From positions 7,331,299 to 7,395,298 of the forward strand of contig NZ_JAGKQQ010000001.1 in NCBI RefSeq assembly GCF_017939745.1: DNA of 64,000 bases, in the 5' to 3' direction. This document shows, in pieces, positions 7,426-15,548 of this stretch; positions within the stretch are counted from its first letter, which is position 1; the number at the start of each line of letters is the position of its first letter. A model generated the notes under the pieces. That model had not been told where the DNA came from, did not search any database, and saw only the letters and a program-made list of their open reading frames with translations. This DNA is from Gemmata palustris (lineage in GTDB: Bacteria > Planctomycetota > Planctomycetia > Gemmatales > Gemmataceae). A program made the translations under genes and the position numbers.

Positions 7426-8034
7426 AATTGCACCCAGAGAGAGCTGCTGAGAATCGCTAATGCTGTAGTTTACAGTCGGCTTGCGAAAAGCGCAACTGCA
7501 ACCAGAGCACCCACTTTCAGTCAGGCACCGTGTTCGCACGGGGATGGTGAGTCTAGCAACACCAATTTTGCGATTCAACCAAATACAGCGAATAACGCAT
7601 TCCGAACAGTAGCACAATCGCCGATCGATCGCTCTACCACTGACGTTCTAACCGCCGTGTGAAACGGGGGGTTCGGCCGCCAGCCTGCCCCAATGTTGGC
7701 TCCCATGCCCTGCGGATGGCAGAATCGAGAGAGCACCCGAATCGCAGTGTCAGCTTTGATTCGATCAAACACCCCGCCAGATCGCACAGGATCGCGTATA
7801 CGGCCCGATCGCACTTCGTGGCCACATTCCGCGTGGGCGCCCGTTCACGCCGTGGGCGCGCAGGGAGGGGCCACGGCTACCGAGGCAAGACAAAATTCCA
7901 TTTTCCCGAAATAGTTGCAACCTCCAATCTCCGAGCCTGATACATCGAATTTCCGCGCGCCCGCACCCTCCGGATTCGGCGCATAAGGGTAGGGACGCTC
8001 ATTTCGGGCGCCTCACTCCCAGGAGGATGGAAAC
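7426..8034. other. Intergenic region without a convincing gene
   Basis: About 600 bp. Several open frames exist but none has plausible composition or a ribosome binding site, and they overlap each other on both strands. It contains the upstream region of the minus-strand protease pair and, at 8021-8026, AGGAGG as the ribosome binding site of the next plus-strand gene. No tRNA could be folded here. Confidence 0.5.
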
Positions 8035-8298
8035 GTGGAAGATCGAGCGACGGCGTTCCTGAACTGGATCACTACTGCGAGAGGAGGGTTAAAAGGTGTT
8101 GGCGGCGGCAGAGGTCGGCCGGCAGAGTTGTTGCTTGGGCCGAACCCCGTGACGCATGAGGATCTGTTGCGGTACGCCGAGAATTGGTCACGGCAATGCG
8201 GCTTGGGTGAAGTGACCGGAGAAGAGGCGACCGCGATTGTTCACGAGGCGCGCGTGCTTCTGGCGGAACACAATTACCTTTGGCCTCCGACCCGGTAG
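8035..8298 (+). CDS. Hypothetical protein (87 aa)
   Basis: Starts at GTG 8035 with AGGAGG eight bases before it, which decides the start. The sequence EDLLRYAENWSRQCGLGEVTGEEATAIVHEARVLLAEHNYLWPP looks like a small helical protein. No family is recognised. A 24-bp palindrome follows 27 bp after the stop. Confidence 0.6.
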   Translation: MEDRATAFLNWITTARGGLKGVGGGRGRPAELLLGPNPVTHEDLLRYAENWSRQCGLGEVTGEEATAIVHEARVLLAEHNYLWPPTR

Positions 8299-8325
8299 CC
8301 CGCGCCGCTGATACTAAGGGGAGCC

Positions 8326-8349
8326 GCCTGTACCCGCGCGGGTACAGGC
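8326..8349. terminator. 24-bp perfect palindrome, possible terminator or operator
   Basis: Perfect palindrome centred at 8337/8338 with half-site GCCTGTACCCGC. It could form a hairpin in RNA from either strand, but no T-run follows, so an operator for a dimeric regulator is an equal possibility. Confidence 0.55.
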
Positions 8350-8553
8350 TCGTGTCACCTCCGGCCCGATCCCGCCCGTGTTGCTAACACCTACACGAAG
8401 CAGCGCAACTATCGCGAGGTGTGGGACTGGGGATCACGAGCGGCTCAGGGTGCGCCGGGAACGGGGGCGGCGTCAAGGAGTCCGCCTTCGTCGGTGCGCG
8501 TCGCCCACTCGCGCACCGGCTTACCCCGCCCCGGCTGCTCGCGCGTGAGCGGC

Positions 8554-8670
8554 TCACTTACTGAGAACAAAGATGATGGCCGCGACACTGGCGGCGAGGA
8601 GCGCGAGTACGACGACGGAAAGCCAGCAGCCTTCTCGCGGGCCGGTGCGCTTCGGCGATTCCCAGCTCAC
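8554..8670 (-). CDS. Tiny single-pass membrane protein (38 aa)
   Basis: Starts at GTG 8670 within a GTGA overlap with the stop of the gene before it. The sequence is (M)SWESPKRTGPREGC followed by one membrane helix of about 20 residues (LSVVVLALLAASVAAIIFVL) and ends in SK. The hydrophilic, positively charged N-terminus suggests it lies inside the cell. Function unknown. Coupling to a second tiny membrane protein and an XRE regulator upstream suggests one small operon. Confidence 0.6.
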   Translation of the reverse strand: MSWESPKRTGPREGCWLSVVVLALLAASVAAIIFVLSK

Positions 8671-8804
8671 TTCTGGCTGGCGTACCAGACGCCTCCCACG
8701 ACAACCGCGAGGATGGCCGCGCCGATCAGGATGACGCGGAGGAACAGGCCGCCTCCGGTGGTCGGGTGGCTGTAATTCTCTTCGGGTACTTGATTCTGGC
8801 TCAC
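8667..8804 (-). CDS. Tiny single-pass membrane protein (45 aa)
   Basis: Starts at GTG 8804, 63 bp after the XRE regulator stop, and its TGA overlaps the GTG of the next gene. An N-terminal polar part (SQNQVPEENYSHPTTGG) is followed by one membrane helix (LFLRVILIGAAILAVVVGGV) and ends WYASQK. Function unknown. The arrangement of two coupled small membrane proteins is reminiscent of holin-like or toxin-like pairs, but nothing in the sequence proves that. Confidence 0.6.
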   Translation of the reverse strand: MSQNQVPEENYSHPTTGGGLFLRVILIGAAILAVVVGGVWYASQK

Positions 8805-8867
8805 GGGATTGGCGCTCGGTGAAGGGGCGGGTGCCCGGTGATTGTAGACGGTCTGGGTGGCGGCTCG

Positions 8868-9161
8868 TCACTTCTTGCCCTTCGGCCTCTTGGTGGTCGG
8901 CTTCTCTGGTGGCGCCTCCGGTTGCTCCGGCACTTCCGCCTCGCCACCTTCATCAAACTCCGCAACCGATACACCCAGCGCCCGCGCCAGGGCGACAACC
9001 GTGTTCCACGTCGGATCGCCCAAGCCCTGTTCGAGCTTAGCGACTGTAGCGTTGCTGACATTGGCGGCGCGGGCAAGCGCCTCTTGAGTCATGCCGGCCC
9101 GTTTGCGAAGCCGCTTCAATCTGCCAGCAAATCCCCCTGTCATTACCGCTTCCCGTTGCAT
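8868..9161 (-). CDS. XRE-family transcriptional regulator
   Basis: 97 residues (or 91 from the internal ATG at 9143, MTGGFAGRLKRLRK). A classical HTH_3 domain is seen at about residues 12-66: LKRLRKRAGMTQEALARAANVSNATVAKLEQGLGDPTWNTVVALARALGVSV. The C-terminal tail is Glu/Pro then Lys-rich (PPEKPTTKRPKGKK). Such proteins repress or activate nearby promoters as dimers. It is first in a minus-strand unit with the two tiny membrane proteins, so it probably controls them and itself. Confidence 0.85.
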   Translation of the reverse strand: MQREAVMTGGFAGRLKRLRKRAGMTQEALARAANVSNATVAKLEQGLGDPTWNTVVALARALGVSVAEFDEGGEAEVPEQPEAPPEKPTTKRPKGKK

Positions 9162-9374
9162 GGGTGGCTCCGAGGCATATCGACAGAACTCTACCGGGAA
9201 TCTTCGCGGGCGGCAGGTGATTCTTGAAATTTCCAGAATGAGTTTGCTTAAGTAGGAAAACTCTCCTACTATTCACGTCGTAACGATTTCCATGATCGCG
9301 CTGGCTGTTCTGGCAACGTGCTCCCCGCGACCCGCGGGGAATCAGGCCACTGCGCGCACTGTGAGGGCCGACAG

Positions 9375-9593
9375 ATGGACGCGGAACTGGTCGAGGTCGA
9401 GGTCGAGGTGTGGGTGATCGTGGATGAGGACGGCAACTACGAAGTGTCGCGTGAGGCCGACGAGCTTGTTGGGCAGGCGGGCAAGGCATCGCGGATGGTG
9501 AAGATCACAGTCAACGTGCCGACGCCGAAGCCCGTGGAACTGGTCGCGACCGTGGCGGCCGAAATCGACGCGGGAGAGTTGAAGGTCGCTTAG
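9375..9593 (+). CDS. Hypothetical acidic protein (72 aa)
   Basis: The start at ATG 9375 (MDAELVEVEVEVWVIVDEDG) is preferred over an upstream frame extension. The protein is strongly acidic and predicted to be mostly beta (VEVEVEVWVIVDEDGNYEV, then MVKITVNVPTPKPVELVATV). Part of the VEVEVEV stretch is encoded by a short GTCGAG tandem repeat at about 9392-9407. Function unknown. A short GC hairpin lies just after the stop (9601-9620). Confidence 0.55.
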   Translation: MDAELVEVEVEVWVIVDEDGNYEVSREADELVGQAGKASRMVKITVNVPTPKPVELVATVAAEIDAGELKVA

Positions 9594-9711
9594 TCCACCC
9601 GGGCCGGAACGCACCGGCCCATTCCCACGCGCAACCAGAAGTCCAACCGGCGACCCCAGCGCGGGGTCGTCACGTCGAAGGTACGCACATTCACCACTAC
9701 GAGGAACGACG

Positions 9712-9993
9712 ATGAGCACGACTACCGCGATCGCGACGACGAAGAACAAGGCGCCGAAGAAGGCCGCCCCGAAGCAGAAGCCGACCGCGCCGGCGGTCAC
9801 GAGCGTGAAGGATCAGGCACATGAGCGCATGCTGACGCTCGGCAACTTCCTCTGTCGGTTGATCGAGCTGCAGAAGGAAATGCGTCGGGTAGATGCCGAA
9901 GGGGAAGACATGGTTTCGCACGCCGAAGACGATCTCACGATTCCCTTTTGCCGGGCCGCGTTGGAGTACGTCCGCGCGTGCGGTCGCTGCTGA
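9712..9993 (+). CDS. Hypothetical protein with Lys/Ala/Pro-rich N-terminus (93 aa)
   Basis: The first 30 residues are a basic, disordered tail (TTKNKAPKKAAPKQKPTAPA). The rest is helical (DQAHERMLTLGNFLCRLIELQKEMRRVDAEGEDM) and ends in RACGRC. A histone-like or DNA-binding role is possible from the tail but not supported by a known domain. A strong palindromic terminator follows. Confidence 0.55.
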   Translation: MSTTTAIATTKNKAPKKAAPKQKPTAPAVTSVKDQAHERMLTLGNFLCRLIELQKEMRRVDAEGEDMVSHAEDDLTIPFCRAALEYVRACGRC

Positions 9994-10017
9994 TCTCCAC
10001 CACAACCCGACCGCCCC

Positions 10018-10039
10018 ACACCCGCCGATCGGCGGGTGT
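10018..10039 (+). terminator. Palindromic terminator-like hairpin
   Basis: A 22-bp perfect palindrome with half-site ACACCCGCCGA, 25 bp after a stop codon and followed by TTGCGTT. The U-run is short. Confidence 0.5.
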
Positions 10040-10097
10040 TTGCGTTGGCACTTGCACCGGGCGCCGGATCGGTCATGCTGGTTCCAGGGGGTGACCG

Positions 10098-10688
10098 ATG
10101 ACCGAAGCAGAATGGCTGAGTCACAAGAATGCAGATTACCTTCTCAGCAAACTGAAACGGGGTAGCGTTAGGAAATTCCAATTACTCACCTGCGCGCAAT
10201 TCCGCACCCATGACTGGAACAAATTGAGCGAACAAACGCGAATGGCCCTCGAACTGGCCGAAACGCACTCCGGGGGAGTGGTGCATATGCACGTGCCGTT
10301 TCTACTCGATGAGAGTAAGGGGGGCGTTCAAGACCCCTATTTTTTGGAACTAGGCTTCACTATCGGGCCGATGACGGTTGAGGAGGCGAAACGGCAGGCC
10401 CAACGGGTCGGCAGTTCTGCGGAAAAAGCCTACCGACTGACCCTACTGCGCGACATCTTTGGCAACCCCTTCCGTCCCGTGACGTTCTCCCCCTCGTGGC
10501 GCACCTCGACCGCGGTGGCGCTGGCGGCGCAGATGTACGAGTCCCGCGACTTCAGCGCGATGCCGATCCTGGCCGACGCACTTCAAGACGCCGGGTGTGA
10601 CAGCGCCGATGTACTCGATCACTGCCGCGGACCGGGGCCGCACGTCCGCGGGTGCTGGGTCGGCGATCTCGTGCTGGGGAAGGAGTAG
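10098..10688 (+). CDS. Planctomycete-type uncharacterised protein (LLRDIFGNPFRPV motif)
   Basis: 196 residues. It begins MTEAEWLSHKNADYLLSKLK and ends with the motifs LLRDIFGNPFRPVTFSPSW, MPILADALQDAGCDSADVL and CRGPGPHVRGCWVGDLVLGK. From memory, these form a large family repeated many times in Gemmataceae genomes, also found at the end of TIGR02996 proteins. The usual Cys-rich 'LFACACCRR' segment near residue 30 is changed here (RKFQLLTCAQFRTHDW). Function unknown. Confidence 0.75.
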   Translation: MTEAEWLSHKNADYLLSKLKRGSVRKFQLLTCAQFRTHDWNKLSEQTRMALELAETHSGGVVHMHVPFLLDESKGGVQDPYFLELGFTIGPMTVEEAKRQAQRVGSSAEKAYRLTLLRDIFGNPFRPVTFSPSWRTSTAVALAAQMYESRDFSAMPILADALQDAGCDSADVLDHCRGPGPHVRGCWVGDLVLGKE

Positions 10689-10695
10689 TGCGTGC

Positions 10696-11013
10696 GTGGA
10701 AACATGCGGATTCGTCTGCCTGTATTGGGTGGCAATCTTTGTGGCGATTGCCATGTTCGGCCGATGGAGGGATGCGAGAGATCTCCGGCGATTGGCGGCT
10801 TCTATTGCATCCCAATCCTGTCCCGCGTGCTCCGCGTCGCTTACGTGGATCGGCTTCAAGGACATCAAACGTTGCAATATCTGGATCACTCCAGCGGAAG
10901 GGCATTCCGCCCCAACGATTTGGGAGTTCCAGTGCCGGTGTGGGCGGGTCGTGTGGGTCACCGAAGGACTGCGAGGAGCACATCTCTTCCTACGGCAACC
11001 CCGCGAGACATAA
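10696..11013 (+). CDS. Membrane-anchored zinc-ribbon protein (105 aa)
   Basis: GTG 10696 is preceded by AAGGAG at 10680-10685 and lies 8 bp after the previous stop, so the start is credible. One N-terminal membrane helix (FVCLYWVAIFVAIAMFG) is followed by an Arg-rich helix and two Cys pairs, CPAC and CRCG, about 40 residues apart, which form a likely zinc ribbon. The end (VVWVTEGLRGAHLFL) is hydrophobic. No family is recognised. A longer frame on the same strand at 10692 overlaps it; only the 3' part of that frame (11124-11411) looks real. Confidence 0.55.
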   Translation: METCGFVCLYWVAIFVAIAMFGRWRDARDLRRLAASIASQSCPACSASLTWIGFKDIKRCNIWITPAEGHSAPTIWEFQCRCGRVVWVTEGLRGAHLFLRQPRET

Positions 11014-11123
11014 CCCATTGGGGCGCCCACCACACACTTTCATCTCCCGCGACGCTCGTATACGATCGCACCCGGCGGCGCGCGTCGGGCGTACCGCGTT
11101 CACATCCCCGGAGGAGCGAATAC

Positions 11124-11411
11124 ATGATCGGGATCGACAGCAGCGCCGAGACTTTGCCCGCGCTGGCGAAGCGGATCGGCAAGGCACGCATGACCGTTTA
11201 CAACTGGGTGACGAAAGGGATCACGGTCGGCAATCGGAAGGTCAAGCTCGCCGCGGTCCGCGTCGGGCGGCAGTGGTGTATCCAGGCGGACTGGTACGAG
11301 CAGTTCGTGAAGGACTGCAACCCGGAGCGGCCCGCGCTCCCCGAATCACCGGCCGCGGAAAAGCGGCGGCTCGCAGCGGAACATGCTCGCGTGAAAGCAC
11401 TGCTCGGGTGA
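11124..11411 (+). CDS. DUF1580-like / excisionase-type HTH protein
   Basis: 95 residues. The ATG at 11124 has GGAGG at 11109-11113, and the protein reads MIGIDSSAETLPALAKRIGKARMTVYNWVTKGITVGNRKV then a wing (LAAVRVGRQWCIQADWYEQFV). This is the pattern of DUF1580, a planctomycete family of small MerR-like DNA-binding proteins often met near integrases and primases. The C-terminal end is helical (AAEKRRLAAEHARVKALL). It probably marks the right side of the mobile-DNA region. Confidence 0.75.
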   Translation: MIGIDSSAETLPALAKRIGKARMTVYNWVTKGITVGNRKVKLAAVRVGRQWCIQADWYEQFVKDCNPERPALPESPAAEKRRLAAEHARVKALLG

Positions 11412-11588
11412 ACGGCCGTCAGGTGGGCACGGTGCCACACTTATGAAGCCGGATCTAATATTTCTCGGGGAATTTCGCATGACATCTTGTCCAGTAGTAT
11501 AATGCTCATTGACGACGCAAGTTGTTGCTGTTACTGTATTACCACCCGGATCTACCCCTCTCATAAGTTTCACAACGCGAAACGAAAA

Positions 11589-11612
11589 ACGCCCGCGGTT
11601 TCCCACGGGCGC
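11589..11612 (-). terminator. Intrinsic terminator (minus strand)
   Basis: On the minus strand an approximately 10-bp GC stem with a GAAA tetraloop is followed by TTTTTCGTTT. It lies about 30 nt past the stop of the membrane gene at 11639. Confidence 0.75.
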
Positions 11613-11638
11613 TTGCATTGCGGCCGACGAGTGGCGCC

Positions 11639-12628
11639 TCAGTCGCTGCTGGCCGCGGGTATTACGCTGGCCGAGTTCGAGTTCACTGGGTTCGAGTTGG
11701 TGCCGCTGAGACCGGCCAACACGTGGCCCTGGCGGGCGCTGCGGTAGAACGTGTAGTCGGTGCCGTAGCACGATTTGTCGGCCCCGTGCAAGAAAACGCC
11801 CAGTGTCCCCCACTTTCCTTCGACCATGACCGGTTGCCCCTCGCTGGTGTACCGGACAATGGCCGTGTGCGAGATGGCCCCGTTCTGGCGATAGATCGCC
11901 ACGTCGCCCGGGCGCGGGTCGGTCGTTTCGGTGTAGCCGTTCTCTTTCAGAATGATCTCCACGTCCTCCGGGGACAGCAGAAACAGCCCGCCGGTGAAGA
12001 CCCAGCCGTGGCAGTTCGAGGTGTCGGTCGCGGTGCCGTTGCGGATGACCTGGCCGGCCAGTTTAAAGTCGCGGAGCATTTTCTCTTCGGGGCCGCTCAG
12101 GAGACTGGCGTCGCGCGGGCTCACCGGTTCTTTCAGTACGACCCGGGTGCCGCGGTCGGTCGCCGCGCGGGCGCGGTCCGTGGGCGCGTTGGGCTGACGG
12201 CCGAGTGTGATCTCGAGGTCCAGGGTCTGCTGCTCGATGAGCTCGTCTTCGGTGTGCTCGAACGCGATCACCGAGCCGAGAACGAGGGCCAGGCCGCACA
12301 CGGACAGGAGCCCCCAGCGCGCCGCCGGCCGGAAGAGGAGCGCTACCAGGGTCACGAGGTACCGGTGGAGCCGTTCGGAACTGAAGAGCGCGAGCGCGAG
12401 CAAGACACCGCCGAACAGCGCCGCGGCGCGAACGGCCAGTTCGCTCCGGGTGAGCGAATCCACGGCGGCGGCCACCATCGCGACGATCGCGAGATCGGCG
12501 CTCGCACGCAGCACGAGTCGGCGCCCGCCCCGGGCGCCGAGTGCGAGGTTCACGCCCCCGACGAGGAGCAAGCCGAACCCGACGGCCGCGAGGACAATGA
12601 ATTGGTCGAAGTAATCGGTACGTTCCAT
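11639..12628 (-). CDS. Membrane protein with C-terminal papain-like amidase/peptidase domain
   Basis: 329 residues. Four hydrophobic segments fill the first 130 residues (FIVLAAVGFGLLLVGGVNLA, then around 45-60, 67-82 and LLSVCGLALVLGSVIAF). The C-terminal 160 residues carry the motifs DTSNCHGWVF (likely nucleophile Cys), PGDVAIYR and SHTAIV (likely His), the layout of CHAP/NlpC-P60 type cysteine amidases. The YRQNGAISHTAIVRYTSEGQPV part matches that fold well. A role in the cell envelope is inferred. The last 20 residues are Ser/Asn-rich. The gene has its own terminator downstream. Confidence 0.65.
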   Translation of the reverse strand: MERTDYFDQFIVLAAVGFGLLLVGGVNLALGARGGRRLVLRASADLAIVAMVAAAVDSLTRSELAVRAAALFGGVLLALALFSSERLHRYLVTLVALLFRPAARWGLLSVCGLALVLGSVIAFEHTEDELIEQQTLDLEITLGRQPNAPTDRARAATDRGTRVVLKEPVSPRDASLLSGPEEKMLRDFKLAGQVIRNGTATDTSNCHGWVFTGGLFLLSPEDVEIILKENGYTETTDPRPGDVAIYRQNGAISHTAIVRYTSEGQPVMVEGKWGTLGVFLHGADKSCYGTDYTFYRSARQGHVLAGLSGTNSNPVNSNSASVIPAASSD

Positions 12629-12779
12629 TGTCGCCTCAATACGTGCGGGCGGCCAAGATCAATACGCGCACCGCACACAACATCTAACACAGCGCCCGTG
12701 AGTTGGTGGTGAGGCGTAAAGGAGAAATTTTCGCGCGTTCAACAGCGAGAAATGAGAGGCGAATGTCGCAAAAAGCGAG

Positions 12780-12823
12780 CCGGGCTTTAAACTGCTCGAT
12801 TTTTGAAGCAGCTTGAAGCCCGG
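12780..12823 (-). terminator. Long terminator-like hairpin
   Basis: Two 17-nt arms (12780-12796 and 12807-12823) pair with one wobble and one mismatch around a 10-nt loop. It lies downstream of the oxidoreductase gene and upstream of the membrane-amidase gene, both on the minus strand. No strong U-run is seen. Confidence 0.6.
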
Positions 12824-12905
12824 TAGTTATGAGAGCAACCGGCCCGGCCCGCGAAATGAATAAATCATGAGACCTCGGATCGCATTTCCGGTCCGCGAAA
12901 CGCGA

Positions 12906-14198
12906 TCACAGTTTCCATTTCGCGCGCGGCTCGCGCGAGAGCTCCTTGTTCGCTTTCTCGTCGTCCACGAACAGCTCTTTCGCCGCGTCCCACTTCAGTT
13001 TTCGGCCCAGCCGGTAACCGATGTTCCCCAGGTGGCAGATGCTCGCGGACCGGTGCCCCGTTTCGGCCGGGCAGATCGTTTCCTTTCCGCTCACGACGCA
13101 CTCCAGCCAGTTCTTGTGGTGGCTGGTGCTGGGGTAAACGCGCTGCGGTTGATCGGGGAACTTCACGGGCGTACCGTTCTTCGACCGCAATTCGAGTTGG
13201 CCGCGCCCGACCAAGATGGTCCCATCGGTGCCCTCGAACACGCAGTCGGCTTTTGCGATTTCCTTGCCGTCCTTGTCCTTCTCGAACTCGTTGTGGATCA
13301 TCGTCACGCCGTTCTTGTACACGAAGCGGAGCCCGCTGCCCTTCTTGGGGTTCTCGGGCGGGATGATCTCGACGGGGCCTGATGTGTCCATCTTGAGCGC
13401 CCACTGCGCGATGTCGAAGTGGTGCGCGCCCATGTCGGCAATTTGCCCGCCCGCGAACTCCTGGTAGTCGCGCCACGCGGGGAAGTGCGCGTGAACCCCT
13501 TTCGGGCACAGCACGGAACTGTACTCGCGCTCGGGCGCCGGCCCCAGCCACGTGTCCCAGTCGGTGCCCTCGGGCTTCGCTTCGCCCTTCAGGTCGCAGG
13601 GGCGGGCGGGACCGCCGACGCCGATACGGACCGTCTTCACGGTCCCGATCCACCCGTTCCAGATCATCTCGACCGCGGCGCGGAAGCGGTTCCCGAACTC
13701 GCTCCGCTGCTGGCTCCCGGTCTGGAACACGATCTTCGCCTTCTTCACCTCGTTGACGATCTCGCGCCCCTCCGCGACGTTGTGCGTGAGCGGCTTCTCG
13801 CAGTAGATGTGCTTCCCGGCGCGGGCGGCGAGCACGCAGGGGATGTGGTGCCAGTGGTCCGGGGTGGCGATCACGACTGCATCGAGCCCTTTGTGGGCGA
13901 GCAGCTCGCGGAAGTCGGTGTACGGGGTCACGCCCTTGTAGACGCCAGACTTGGTGCGGTCCGCGTACCGCTTCTCGACGGTCGTCTTCGCGCCGTCGAG
14001 GCGCTCCTTCACCACGTCGCACACGGCGACGACTTCGACCTCCGGGCGCCCGAGAAAGGCCCCGAGGTGCCCGCGGCCCATTGTGCCGACGCCGATGAAC
14101 CCGAGGGTGAGCTTCTCGTTCGCGGCGAGCGCCGAAGCGCGCGAGAAGACGACCGGCGCGGTCGCACTTGCGGCGAGGAATTTTCTGCGCGTGAGCAT
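12906..14198 (-). CDS. Gfo/Idh/MocA family oxidoreductase with Tat signal
   Basis: 430 residues. The N-terminus MLTRRKFLAASATAPVVFSRASALA is a twin-arginine signal, so the protein is exported folded. The Rossmann motif GFIGVGTMGRGHLGAF follows at about residues 33-48. The nicotinamide-domain motif HIYCEKPLTHN (EKP) contains the usual catalytic Lys. Conserved family segments such as ATPDHWH, GGQIADMGAHHFDIAQWAL and TSHHKNWLECV are present. Such secreted dehydrogenases are expanded in planctomycetes and probably act on sugars or sugar acids. The substrate cannot be told. It is complete and of normal length. Confidence 0.93.
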   Translation of the reverse strand: MLTRRKFLAASATAPVVFSRASALAANEKLTLGFIGVGTMGRGHLGAFLGRPEVEVVAVCDVVKERLDGAKTTVEKRYADRTKSGVYKGVTPYTDFRELLAHKGLDAVVIATPDHWHHIPCVLAARAGKHIYCEKPLTHNVAEGREIVNEVKKAKIVFQTGSQQRSEFGNRFRAAVEMIWNGWIGTVKTVRIGVGGPARPCDLKGEAKPEGTDWDTWLGPAPEREYSSVLCPKGVHAHFPAWRDYQEFAGGQIADMGAHHFDIAQWALKMDTSGPVEIIPPENPKKGSGLRFVYKNGVTMIHNEFEKDKDGKEIAKADCVFEGTDGTILVGRGQLELRSKNGTPVKFPDQPQRVYPSTSHHKNWLECVVSGKETICPAETGHRSASICHLGNIGYRLGRKLKWDAAKELFVDDEKANKELSREPRAKWKL

Positions 14199-14360
14199 TG
14201 GGAGAGAACCTCTGAAATTGGGTCAGTCGGTGTGAACCGGCGGGTGGGATTCGGGCGAACGGCCGGCGTGAGCCGGCTGGTGGGACTGCGACCAAGTCGC
14301 GCGAGTCTTACCGTGCGGGTGGAGCATAGCAAGGACCGCTGTTGACCTCAACCAACCGGG

Positions 14361-15266
14361 TTACTTGAGGTACTTGTCGAACCAGTCGGCCAGTGTGACG
14401 ACGTCCTTGTCCATGCCGGCCCAGCCGTGGGCGAGGCCCTTTTTCACGACCAGTTCGCACGGCACCTTGCTGTCCTTCAGCTTCGCGATCACGAGTTCGG
14501 CCTGTTGGATCGGCACGAGCAGGTCCGCGTCGCCGTGGACGATGAGCGCCGGGGCCGAGTCCTTCGTTACGTGGTACACGGGCGAGATCTGCTTGCCGAT
14601 GGCCTTGCGCCGCTCCTGGTCCTCGATCACCACGAGCTTGTTCGTGCCCTTCTCGCGCTCCCAGAAATCGAACGGCGGGCGGAAGCCCTTGAGCGTGCCG
14701 TCGCCCAGCGCGACCTCCCCCTCCTTGCCGTAGTTGAGGAAGTCCGTGGGCGGGAAGAAGCACGCGACCGCAGCGACCTTCGACGACTGCCGCTCGACCG
14801 GATCGGTCGCCTTCGGGTTGCCATCTTTCGGGGCGCAGCCCTGCATGAGCGAGAGGTGCCCGCCGGCCGAACCGCCCGAGATGCCGAGGAGGTCCGGGTC
14901 CACGTTGTACTTCTTCGCGTTGTGCTTAATGAACCGCACGGCGCGGTGCATGTCTTCGAGAACTTCCGGGATGGTGAACTTCGGCTGGCTCCCGTGAACG
15001 ACCGCGAAGACCGTGTACCCGCGGTCGATCAGCGGCTGCGCCAGCCCGGGGCCGCCGGGCTTGTTCGACACCCACCCGCCGGACACGCAGAAGATGATCC
15101 CCTTGCCGTTGGCCTTCTCTTTGGGCGCGAACACGTCCATCGTCATCGCGAGGCCGTGCTTGCGGCCGTAGATCACGTCCTCGGTGCGGGTGTAGTTCGG
15201 CTGTGCGAACGCGCTCGGGGCGAGCGCGACGACCGCGACCGCGGCCAGGAAGAAGCGGGAGAGCAT
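14361..15266 (-). CDS. Secreted alpha/beta hydrolase (esterase/feruloyl-esterase-like)
   Basis: 301 residues from the ATG at 15266, where a clear signal peptide begins ([21 protein letters not shown]). Motifs: oxyanion GGW in [15 protein letters not shown], nucleophile Ser in [12 protein letters not shown], Asp in [17 protein letters not shown] and His in KGLAHGW. This is the layout of acetylxylan/feruloyl-esterase-like hydrolases (BD-FAE group). A role in breaking down plant or algal polysaccharide esters is possible. The frame extends 29 codons upstream without a good start. Confidence 0.85.
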   Translation of the reverse strand: MLSRFFLAAVAVVALAPSAFAQPNYTRTEDVIYGRKHGLAMTMDVFAPKEKANGKGIIFCVSGGWVSNKPGGPGLAQPLIDRGYTVFAVVHGSQPKFTIPEVLEDMHRAVRFIKHNAKKYNVDPDLLGISGGSAGGHLSLMQGCAPKDGNPKATDPVERQSSKVAAVACFFPPTDFLNYGKEGEVALGDGTLKGFRPPFDFWEREKGTNKLVVIEDQERRKAIGKQISPVYHVTKDSAPALIVHGDADLLVPIQQAELVIAKLKDSKVPCELVVKKGLAHGWAGMDKDVVTLADWFDKYLK

Positions 15267-15548
15267 TGCGGTACTCCGGGGGTGGGACGCGCAGATGATA
15301 CTCGAGCCGCACCGGAGTTGGGAGGGGCATTCGTCGCGTTGTTGGTGAGGCAATTCTTAAATTCTTCACGATGTGCTTTTTGCCTCTTGCAAAAGGCGCA
15401 GTGCTGTTGGTGGCGTGTACCGATAGCTCTCCACCTCCCCAAAATTCTCCCCACCCTCTCCCGTATTCCGTCCCCAGGGCGGTCCGTTCACTCCCCCGGA
15501 CTCCCGCCGCGTTCGCCCACCGTCATCATTCTTTTTTCGGGAGCCGTC

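Noticed and set aside
7600-7660. Minus-strand stretch resembling a tRNA D-arm (TCAGTGGTAGAGC)
   Set aside because: No acceptor stem, anticodon arm or T-loop could be folded around it; probably chance or a very old remnant.
10692-11411. Single 239-residue protein covering the region before the DUF1580-like gene
   Set aside because: Its first 144 codons are low-quality and overlap a better frame with a membrane helix and zinc ribbon; an internal ATG with GGAGG gives the DUF1580-like protein.
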